Source of the DNA: Lacticaseibacillus baoqingensis
Lineage (GTDB): Bacteria > Bacillota > Bacilli > Lactobacillales > Lactobacillaceae
DNA: 64,000 nt
Direction of reading: 5' to 3'
Assembly: GCF_003946165.1 (NCBI RefSeq)
Contig: NZ_RHOI01000003.1
Span: 1 to 64,000 of the forward strand
Position numbers and translations under genes: made by a program. The notes under the pieces are model-generated. The model did no database searches, was not told the origin of the DNA, and saw only the letters and a list, made by a program, of their open reading frames with translations. The first letter of the stretch is position 1. Each line of letters opens with the position of its first letter. Shown here piece after piece: positions 57,998 through 64,000 of this stretch.

Positions 57998-58954
57998 TCA
58001 TGGTGATCCGATCCCGTGATAAAGCGGGCCTAAGATCTGCAAGTACACCCACACGATCTGCGCACCGATCGCCAAAAACAGCACCGGCTGGATCAAGGCC
58101 AACAGCCGTTCAAAACGCGCCGCCAATGCTTGAAATAAACTTTGCGCAAATAATGCCATGCCGGCTTGCACCAATTCAGGCGGCTGGCCCAATTGCACCA
58201 GCTCAGCTGCCGGCGCATAGATCAAAGGCTCTGCCATGGCGTCGCCTAACGCCGCGCCTGTGGCTAAACGGCTGATCACCCGCGCGCCGACGCCTTGCAA
58301 GACGCCTGGCGGCAGCTTCGCCAGTTGTTGACAATAAGCGCTTAAGCCTTGACCTGCGCCGAGAAAATGACTCGCCCCGACCACGAACTGATATTGATAA
58401 TACCCGCGCACCACCCCTTTGATTCCTGGCACCCACCAACTCAGCTGCAGCCGCAAAGTCGGCCGCCGGCGCAATGCTAACGCTGCGATCCCGCTTACCA
58501 GCACCACTGCGGCCATGACAGCTAAAGGGACCCACCATCGCGGATCAGGCTGCATCTGCAAGGTCGGCAAAATCGCCAACCACAACACCAGCTGCAAGAT
58601 CACTAACAACCCCATCAACACCGCCGGGTAAATGAGCAATTGCTGCAATCGGCGGCGATTGGCCACTTGCAGCTGCAAATAAGCTCCAGCTTGTTGCAAG
58701 CTTTCGGCTAATTGGCCATGCACGCTTGCCAGCTGCACTTGCAACACGATCACCGCGTGAAAATGCGCCTGCGCTAAGGCCTCAGCAAACCCGCTGCCTG
58801 CCGCCAAGGCCGCTTGCAAGGCCGTCCAAGCCGGCTTTTGCTTGGGCAGTGCCACCCCTAAATAGGCCAATCCTTGAGGCAAGCTGAACCCGGCGGCCAG
58901 CAGCTCGCCTAACAGTTGACAGGCGCGCAATTGGCTTTGGATCGGGACTTTCAT
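57998..58954 (-). CDS. comGB: ComGB type II/IV secretion inner-membrane platform protein
   Basis: The 318-residue protein has two T2SSF (GspF) domains (about residues 10-125 and 205-315), each with a helical bundle, and three membrane helices (about 120-140, 155-175, 290-312). It anchors pilus assembly to the ATPase. Start at ATG 58954 behind GGAGGTGG, overlapping the comGA stop by four bases. Confidence 0.9.
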   Translation of the reverse strand: MKVPIQSQLRACQLLGELLAAGFSLPQGLAYLGVALPKQKPAWTALQAALAAGSGFAEALAQAHFHAVIVLQVQLASVHGQLAESLQQAGAYLQLQVANRRRLQQLLIYPAVLMGLLVILQLVLWLAILPTLQMQPDPRWWVPLAVMAAVVLVSGIAALALRRRPTLRLQLSWWVPGIKGVVRGYYQYQFVVGASHFLGAGQGLSAYCQQLAKLPPGVLQGVGARVISRLATGAALGDAMAEPLIYAPAAELVQLGQPPELVQAGMALFAQSLFQALAARFERLLALIQPVLFLAIGAQIVWVYLQILGPLYHGIGSP

Positions 58955-59802
58955 GACACCACCTCCCCATGCTGCCACCGGATCAAATGCACTTGGGCAT
59001 GAACTTGCGGCTCAAGCATCAACCGCACTTGCGCAGACGCCACCAAAGCCGCTTGCACTAAGGCTTGCCCTGCGCCTAGCGCCGTTAATCTCAGCGGTAC
59101 CAGCTCGGCGCTGCGCGCATGCACAGTCGCTAACACAATGTGTCCGCTGATCGCCGCTTCGCAAGCACTGCGCGCGGTTTCGCCATCGCGGATCTCCCCG
59201 ATAACCAAGATATCCGGGCGGTGCCGCAATGCCGCTTTCAACAGCGCCGCATAACCCATTTGAGCGGATTCATTGACTTGAAGTTGTAAAAATTCCGGAT
59301 GCACGATCTCGACTGGATCTTCAATGGTCATCACCATCTTGTTCGGGGCTAGGCGTTTGGCCACTTGATACAACAATGTGGTTTTACCGCTGCCAGTCGG
59401 CCCGCTTAGTGCCAACAATCCTGGTTGGGCCAGTGTGTCCGCTAATTGCTGCACCGTCTTTGCGCTGACAGCATTCAACTCCGGGATCCCGTAGATCAAG
59501 CGGGCCACCAAGGTTTCGGCGCCTTGGGCATCGGCAACCGTACTGAGGCGCAATGCCACTTCCAACTGGGCCAAACGCAACGCCCCTAACTGCACGCGGC
59601 GGTGTTCGGCCACATTCATCCCGGCTTGATACTTCAAATAATTGATCCAGCGCGTTGCTTCTTCAGGCGGGACTGCGACTTGATGCACAAATCCGGCTGG
59701 CAGCCGAAAAAACAGCCCATAAGTTGCCGCTTGCGGCAACAAATACACATCACTTGCTTGTAAACTCACCGCCTGCGCCAGCCACGCGAGTAATTGCTCC
59801 AC
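58951..59802 (-). CDS. comGA: ComGA pilus-assembly ATPase
   Basis: The 283-residue type II/IV secretion ATPase powers pseudopilus assembly. Walker A GPTGSGKTT is near residues 133-141, the Asp box MTIEDPVEIVH near 157-167, Walker B ILVIGEIRDGETA near 199-211 and the His box LATVHARSA near 223-231. It is first in the seven-gene comG operon. It is shorter than B. subtilis ComGA (about 356), with a compact N-domain. No ComK or ComX-box could be recognised in the short gap before it. Confidence 0.92.
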   Translation of the reverse strand: MEQLLAWLAQAVSLQASDVYLLPQAATYGLFFRLPAGFVHQVAVPPEEATRWINYLKYQAGMNVAEHRRVQLGALRLAQLEVALRLSTVADAQGAETLVARLIYGIPELNAVSAKTVQQLADTLAQPGLLALSGPTGSGKTTLLYQVAKRLAPNKMVMTIEDPVEIVHPEFLQLQVNESAQMGYAALLKAALRHRPDILVIGEIRDGETARSACEAAISGHIVLATVHARSAELVPLRLTALGAGQALVQAALVASAQVRLMLEPQVHAQVHLIRWQHGEVVS

Positions 59803-59841
59803 CTCCTCACCTCCTCAGACAATAAATTCGCCAAAAGGCAC

Positions 59842-59878
59842 AAAAAAACACCCGCACAGTCATGACTGCGCAGGTGTT
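59842..59878 (-). terminator. Terminator of yebC
   Basis: Minus strand ACACCTGCGCAGT/ACTGTGCGGGTGT (some G-U), then seven T. Confidence 0.85.
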
Positions 59879-59889
59879 GATCCAACCGC

Positions 59890-60633
59890 TTATTCTGCGG
59901 TTTCTTCGTCTGGCCATTCGGCACTGGTGTAGACGTTTTGCACATCATCGTCGTCTTCTAAGGCGTCGATCATGTTTTGCATGGTTTCCAGCTTGTCTTC
60001 TGGAATTGGTACGGTGTTTTGCGGCACCATGGTCAATTCACTCGTGGTGAAGTGGAAGCCTTGTGCTTCAAGAGAATCACGAACCGCTGTGAATTCTTTA
60101 GGATCTGTATAGATCGTGAATTCCTCGTCCGTTGTTTGCAGATCTTCGGCCCCAGCTTCCAACACCGCTTCAAGCATCTGATCTTCATCAACGTCAAGGT
60201 CTTCACGATCGATCACAAACATCCCGCGTCGATCGAACATATAAGACACTGCACCGGCGCCTGCCATCGTGCCGCCATGACGAGTGATCGCCACGCGGAC
60301 AGAAGAAGACGTCCGGTTCTTGTTATCCGTCAACGCTTCGACCAATACCGCGATCCCAGCCGGGCCGTAGCCTTCGTAGGTCACTTCATCATACTTAGTC
60401 GTATCGCCGCCATCAGCTTTATCTAAGGCACGCTTGACGTTGTCTTTTGGCATGTTGGCCGCACGGGCCTTATCCATGACTAACCGCAGCGCCGGGTTGT
60501 TGTTGGGGTCAGAACCACCTTGCTTAGCAGCCATGAAGAGCTCACGGGAGATTTTTTGGAAAATTTTTCCGCGCTTAGCATCTTGGGCGTTTTTACGGCC
60601 CTGGATGTTATGCCATTTGGAATGTCCTGACAT
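59890..60633 (-). CDS. yebC: YebC/PmpR-family regulator
   Basis: The 247-residue protein starts [20 protein letters not shown], the hallmark of the family, followed by [19 protein letters not shown] and [22 protein letters not shown] (split, about 48-69), and [23 protein letters not shown]. Members bind ribosomes or DNA; recent work links one group to translation of proline-rich stretches. Length is full. The acidic C-terminus ([10 protein letters not shown]) is usual. AAGAGGG precedes the ATG. Confidence 0.95.
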   Translation of the reverse strand: MSGHSKWHNIQGRKNAQDAKRGKIFQKISRELFMAAKQGGSDPNNNPALRLVMDKARAANMPKDNVKRALDKADGGDTTKYDEVTYEGYGPAGIAVLVEALTDNKNRTSSSVRVAITRHGGTMAGAGAVSYMFDRRGMFVIDREDLDVDEDQMLEAVLEAGAEDLQTTDEEFTIYTDPKEFTAVRDSLEAQGFHFTTSELTMVPQNTVPIPEDKLETMQNMIDALEDDDDVQNVYTSAEWPDEETAE

Positions 60634-60712
60634 CGTTAAACCCTCTTTTCTTGAATGTAAAGAAACTCATAAACGTTATGAGTATACCAAAAATTTTTTC
60701 TCCAAACAACGC

Positions 60713-61213
60713 CTAGCGCCTTTTTCTTCGCCAAAATGCCTGCACGATCAACACGATCACGATCGCGACTAACGCAGCGACGGTATCCAAAGCCACATCA
60801 TCAAACGTCGGTTGACGATCACCAGTCAGCATCTGATGAAATTCATCTAATGCCGCTAACCCAGCGATACTAAGCACCGTCAACACCGTGCGCAGCCAAG
60901 TTGGCTTGACGTACTGGCGCAGCCCTAATGTGGCAAATATCCCGATCAAAAAATACGTCGACACATGGGCGGCTTTGCGCATGAAAAATTCCACCACATG
61001 ATAATAGCCGATCGCATGCACGCTCACCACATCACCGGCGTAAGTGAAATGCAGCCGGCTGATTTGAGCCTCAAAAGGCTTGTTGCTAAAATAACGTTCG
61101 AGCCACGGAACGCTGGTTTGTTGCTGATAAGTCATGCTGGAGCTCACAAACAAGGTCGCGATCACCACCAAGGCCAACAATAACCATCCGTAGCGTTGCA
61201 TAAAGGTCTTCAT
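60713..61213 (-). CDS. VanZ-family membrane protein
   Basis: The 166-residue protein has four helices (about residues 10-28, 75-95, 105-122 and 140-160) and the VanZ-like motifs KAAHVSTYFLIGIFATLGLR (about 82-101) and DEFHQMLTGDRQPTFDDVALDTVAAL (split). Some members raise teicoplanin or lipopeptide tolerance; the natural role is unknown. I choose ATG 61213 after AAAGGA. It is a single gene without a clear terminator. Confidence 0.82.
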   Translation of the reverse strand: MKTFMQRYGWLLLALVVIATLFVSSSMTYQQQTSVPWLERYFSNKPFEAQISRLHFTYAGDVVSVHAIGYYHVVEFFMRKAAHVSTYFLIGIFATLGLRQYVKPTWLRTVLTVLSIAGLAALDEFHQMLTGDRQPTFDDVALDTVAALVAIVIVLIVQAFWRRKRR

Positions 61214-61270
61214 ACTTGCCATCCTTTCACAAAGACCAATATACCATATTCGTCAAAACCGCTGATCAAC

Positions 61271-61298
61271 AAAAAAACGCGCAGTCGTCACTGCGCGC
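61271..61298 (-). terminator. Terminator of glmS
   Basis: Minus strand GCGCGCAGT-GACG-ACTGCGCG, followed by seven T. Confidence 0.85.
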
Positions 61299-61327
61299 AA
61301 AGGTGAAATTTGAATTGATGAAACGGC

Positions 61328-63142
61328 TTATTCCACGGTGACAGACTTCGCCAAGTTACGCGGCTTGTCAACATCGTAGCCGCGGTCAACGCTGGTGTAA
61401 TAACCTAGCAATTGCCCTGGAATGATCGTCAACAGCGGCGAAACCAATGGATCGATATCATTGACCACTAATTGATCTTCATCTGTCGCTTGCGACGCAC
61501 TGGCGATCCGCAAGACCTTCCCGCCGCGAGCGGCGATTTCATCGGCATTACTGCGGGTATGCGCCGCGGTGACGGGATCAGAGATATAAGCCACGACCGG
61601 CGTATCTTTTTCGATCAGAGAAATCGTCCCGTGCTTAAGCTCCCCTGCTGCAAACCCTTCTGCTTGGACATAAGAGATCTCTTTGAGCTTCAAAGCCGCT
61701 TCCAAGCTGGCATAATAATCGGTCCCACGCCCAATATAAAAGGCATTGCGGGTCGTCTTAAACATGTCTGTGGCAATTTCATGCAGGCGGTCTTTTTGAT
61801 CGATCAAGGCTTGCTGCCCAGCCGCAGCCAAGCCGAGCTGATGAGCCGCATCAAATTCAGCCGCTTTTTGATTGCCTTTGGCGATCCCTAAGCCTTGCGC
61901 GACTAATGCTTCCAACCCGATCTGGCCGGTGTAAGCTTTCGTGGAGGCCACCGCGATTTCAGGGCCGGCATGCAATTCGAGGCAATAATCTGCTTCCCGC
62001 GCCAAGGTCGACGAGCCCACGTTCGTGATCGTTAGCGTTGGATGTCCCAGCGCCTTGATCTTGACTAAGACTTGGCGAATATCTGCAGTTTCACCACTTT
62101 GACTCAGGAAAATGAAGAATGGGTGCTTTGAAAGTAACGGAATGTGATAGCCAAATTCGCTGGCCAAATCCACTTCGGTCGGCACGCCGGCTAAAGTCTC
62201 GAATAACGGCTTGCCGACTAACCCAGCGTGATAACTCGTCCCAGCAGCCACGATATATAACCGATCAGCTTGCTTCAAGGCTGCTAACAAAGCTTCTGGC
62301 AAGACAACATTTCCATGACCATCCGTGTACTTTTCAACTAGGCGCCGCATCACCACTGGCTGTTCATCGATTTCTTTGAGCATGAAGAAAGGATAAGTGC
62401 CTTTGCCGACGTTGGCATCATCGATCACCACGGTGAATGGTTCGCGGCTGATCTTATCTCCAGCCAAGGTTTCGATCTCGATGGCGTCTTTGGTCAAGGT
62501 AACGATTTCTTCATCTTTTAATTCAACGTATTGGTCAGTTTCATTGATCATAGCCAACGCATCAGAAGCCACCACATTGAACCCGTCGCCTTTGCCGATC
62601 AATAATGGGCTCTTGTTCTTCGCCACATACAAAGCTTCTGGGTGATCGCGATCGATCAAGGAAAACGCATAGGAGCCATGCAGCAACTGCAGGGTCTTGC
62701 GCAATGCGGCTTTGGCATCTAACTGATCTTGAGCGGCAAATAACGCGATCAGCTGCACCACGATCTCAGTATCCGTATCCGAATGCAGCTCCACATCTGT
62801 CAGGTATTGTTGCCGCAAGCTGGCAGCATTGGTGATCACCCCATTATGCACCAAGTAAAAGCGGCCATCGTTAGAAACATGCGGATGCGCATTGGCTTCG
62901 GTTGGGCCGCCATTAGTCGCCCAACGCGTATGGCCGATCCCTAATGTCCCTTGGACTTCTGGACCAACCGCGTCTTTAAGGGCCTGGATGCGGCCCACCC
63001 GCTTGACCAAATAGTCATGGCCGTTTTGGTCATTGACATAGATCCCTGCTGAATCATAGCCGCGATATTCCAGTTTATCCAAGCCATTCAACAGCACTTG
63101 GGTTGCATCTGCCTTACCAATGACGCCAACGATTCCACACAT
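61328..63142 (-). CDS. glmS: Glucosamine-6-phosphate synthase (glutamine amidotransferase)
   Basis: The 604-residue enzyme makes glucosamine 6-phosphate from fructose 6-phosphate and glutamine, the first step toward peptidoglycan. The N-terminal Ntn amidotransferase begins MCGIVGVIGK (catalytic Cys2), with RGYDSAGI and GHTRWATNGGPTEANAHPH; the C-terminal half has two SIS domains (IVAAGTSYHAGL, about 295-306; FLSQSGETADI; AEGFAAGELKHGTISL) and the ending KPRNLAKSVTVE. The leader is about 75 bases, too short for a glmS ribozyme. Confidence 0.97.
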   Translation of the reverse strand: MCGIVGVIGKADATQVLLNGLDKLEYRGYDSAGIYVNDQNGHDYLVKRVGRIQALKDAVGPEVQGTLGIGHTRWATNGGPTEANAHPHVSNDGRFYLVHNGVITNAASLRQQYLTDVELHSDTDTEIVVQLIALFAAQDQLDAKAALRKTLQLLHGSYAFSLIDRDHPEALYVAKNKSPLLIGKGDGFNVVASDALAMINETDQYVELKDEEIVTLTKDAIEIETLAGDKISREPFTVVIDDANVGKGTYPFFMLKEIDEQPVVMRRLVEKYTDGHGNVVLPEALLAALKQADRLYIVAAGTSYHAGLVGKPLFETLAGVPTEVDLASEFGYHIPLLSKHPFFIFLSQSGETADIRQVLVKIKALGHPTLTITNVGSSTLAREADYCLELHAGPEIAVASTKAYTGQIGLEALVAQGLGIAKGNQKAAEFDAAHQLGLAAAGQQALIDQKDRLHEIATDMFKTTRNAFYIGRGTDYYASLEAALKLKEISYVQAEGFAAGELKHGTISLIEKDTPVVAYISDPVTAAHTRSNADEIAARGGKVLRIASASQATDEDQLVVNDIDPLVSPLLTIIPGQLLGYYTSVDRGYDVDKPRNLAKSVTVE

Positions 63143-63220
63143 AAACAACATCCTTTTCTTTTCCGCCTATAAATCGGACTAGACGGTTTTTTTTAATTGG
63201 TTTATTTGATAACGACACTA

Positions 63221-63249
63221 AATATATGACTATAGCAGTGAGTTGTCAA
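63221..63249 (-). promoter_or_regulatory. Promoter of glmS
   Basis: TTGACA (63244-63249), 17 bases, TATATT (63221-63226). Close to consensus. Confidence 0.85.
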
Positions 63250-63284
63250 ACATTTTTATGAGTGGTATATAAAAAATTAACTAA

Positions 63285-63299
63285 ATTGGTATAGTTCAT
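63285..63299. promoter_or_regulatory. NagR (GntR/HutC)-like site upstream of glmS
   Basis: ATTGGTATAGTTCAT resembles the TGGTNTANACCA pattern of NagR-type repressors, with a degenerate right half. It lies 36 bases upstream of the -35. A second part-match AGTGGTATAT is at 63261-63270. Confidence 0.35.
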
Positions 63300-63317
63300 T
63301 TCCATCGAATTAGGCAA

Positions 63318-63356
63318 CAAAAAAGCGCAAACGGTTAAAAACCACCGGTTGCGCTT
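63318..63356 (-). terminator. Terminator of the dipeptidase gene
   Basis: Minus strand GCGCAACCGGTGGTTTTTAACCGTTTGCGC (stem with one mismatch), followed by six T. Confidence 0.85.
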
Positions 63357-63369
63357 CGTTCAGTACCGC

Positions 63370-64000
63370 TTATAAATTCTTGTCCATGTTGAAAGTGAGT
63401 TGCGAAAGTTCCAATCCTTGCATCACCATGCTGGCGATTTGCTGTTTGGTTTCCGCTTTGACCATCGCCACCAGTTGATAATTCGCCGCGGTGAGCGCTT
63501 CGGTCAACTCAGTGCCGCTTAATTCCGCCGTGGCGGCATCAGTTTTGGCGATATGCATGCGGAAGCGCTGATTGAGCTTGGTCAAATAGTCGCGGTTTTG
63601 CTGAATGAAATGGCTATAATGGCTTTCCACCAACATCCCCAACTCCCGATGCAGCCAATATGCGGAGTCTTTATCCACGTCAAATGTCATCGGCGTTTGG
63701 TTATACGACGGATCTGTATCTTCTGCGTTGCAATAAAACGGCACATACGGACTGTATGTCGGAATCCCAATGTTCAGCCACATGATGGCTTCTGCTCCAT
63801 TGCGGACCTGCAAGATATGGGAATTTTGCGTGCGGTTCAAGCCGATCGGCCGATACCGGCGTTTGTCTGCTTCACTGCCATGGCCCAAAGGATCAAAGCG
63901 CGTCTCATTGTAATGGCTCCCTAAGATATAGGCGATGTCTTCGCGGGTGATCAAATGATCGGTGCGCATGATGAACGGCAATTCTGCCGATTCAGGTGTT
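63370..64000 (-). CDS. pepD: C69-family dipeptidase (PepD), C-terminal part
   Basis: The frame is open to the window edge, so at least 210 codons are visible and the N-terminal nucleophile Cys is outside. Seen are TPESAELPFIMRTDHLITRED, HYNETRFDPLGHGSEADKRRYRPIG (split) and NRTQNSHILQVRNGAEAIMWLNIG, which match lactobacillar PepD, a broad dipeptidase in peptide use. The C-terminal helix ends FNMDKNL. A TTG at 63981 is not needed as a start because the frame continues upstream. Confidence 0.85.
   Translation of the reverse strand, partial: TPESAELPFIMRTDHLITREDIAYILGSHYNETRFDPLGHGSEADKRRYRPIGLNRTQNSHILQVRNGAEAIMWLNIGIPTYSPYVPFYCNAEDTDPSYNQTPMTFDVDKDSAYWLHRELGMLVESHYSHFIQQNRDYLTKLNQRFRMHIAKTDAATAELSGTELTEALTAANYQLVAMVKAETKQQIASMVMQGLELSQLTFNMDKNL

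Noticed and set aside
63143-63300. glmS ribozyme upstream of glmS
   Set aside because: The leader from the mapped promoter is only about 75 bases and lacks the ribozyme's pseudoknotted core; the region is AT-rich.
1-64000. CRISPR array or tRNA/rRNA gene
   Set aside because: No regularly spaced direct repeats and no cloverleaf with the usual GTTCGANNC arm and CCA-like ends were noticed on either strand.

Overview
The window is a low-GC Gram-positive chromosome segment (roughly 50 percent GC), almost certainly from the Lactobacillaceae. Evidence: T-box control of tyrS, a class II preQ1 riboswitch on queT, a CIRCE-controlled clpL, WalR-type boxes on p40/p75-like cell-wall hydrolases, a comG pilus operon followed by a ytxK-type methyltransferase, class III fructose-bisphosphatase, and a C69 dipeptidase at the right edge. 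The exact genus cannot be fixed; Lacticaseibacillus or Schleiferilactobacillus-like relatives would fit the base composition.

Layout. 1-160: probable tail of an IS200/IS605-type element. 0.5-3.1 kb: FtsX-type ABC exporter pair. 3.2-5.0 kb: APC amino-acid transporter with a short upstream ORF. 5.2-9.4 kb: five-gene iron(siderophore/heme)-type uptake operon that starts with a flavodoxin-like reductase. 9.6-10.9 kb: hflX. 11.8-14.7 kb: polar amino-acid (glutamine/glutamate-type) ABC operon. 14.9-17.9 kb: unknown membrane and Ser/Thr-rich proteins, a Fur-family regulator, a guanylate-kinase-like protein. 17.9-20.4 kb: two paralogous secreted coiled-coil hydrolases (NlpC/P60 and CHAP). 20.6-25.6 kb: tyrS, two VIT-family metal transporters, an ArsR regulator, ilvE. 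25.6-30.8 kb: YitT, fbp, clpL. 30.9-34 kb: lipoprotein, queT, and a small operon with a DUF2829 protein and an SDR enzyme. 34.1-39.9 kb: TrpXYZ-type ABC locus. 39.9-45 kb: phosphatase, TSUP permease, CcpN-like regulator plus pyruvate phosphate dikinase. 45-48.7 kb: DUF59 protein, ilvD, yaaA, phosphoribosyltransferase. 48.8-53 kb: HAD phosphatase, beta-phosphoglucomutase and GH65 phosphorylase. 53-56.2 kb: amino-acid permease, membrane protein, ytxK. 56.4-59.8 kb: comGA-GG. 59.9-64 kb: yebC, vanZ-like, glmS, pepD (partial).

The most striking system is at 34.1-39.9 kb. Three paralogous COG2984/TrpX-type substrate-binding lipoproteins lie in tandem ahead of one permease and one ATPase. Each binding-protein gene has its own near-consensus promoter, its own 19-codon leader peptide, and its own set of mutually exclusive hairpins. 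The peptides share a TQLN core and end in runs of Phe (one copy) or Tyr (two copies): MTLMTPTQLNTVFFTGFFG, MTKIIPTQLNHAYYYGYYG, MNTRLTTQLNTYYDGYYYG. This reads as ribosome-mediated transcription attenuation by aromatic amino acids, with different components of one importer tuned to Phe or Tyr shortage. The RNA segments can form a chain of alternatives (1:2, 2:3, 3:4, 4:5, 5:6) with two U-tract hairpins per leader.

Other regulatory signals read directly from the sequence include a perfect CIRCE over the clpL promoter plus a terminator-like hairpin in its 5' UTR, WalR boxes at equal distance before both hydrolase genes, a cre over the -35 of ppdK, a CodY-like box before ilvE, a pair of structured intergenic repeats that conserve pairing while changing stem sequence, and a 42-bp direct repeat carrying a DnaA-box-like core.
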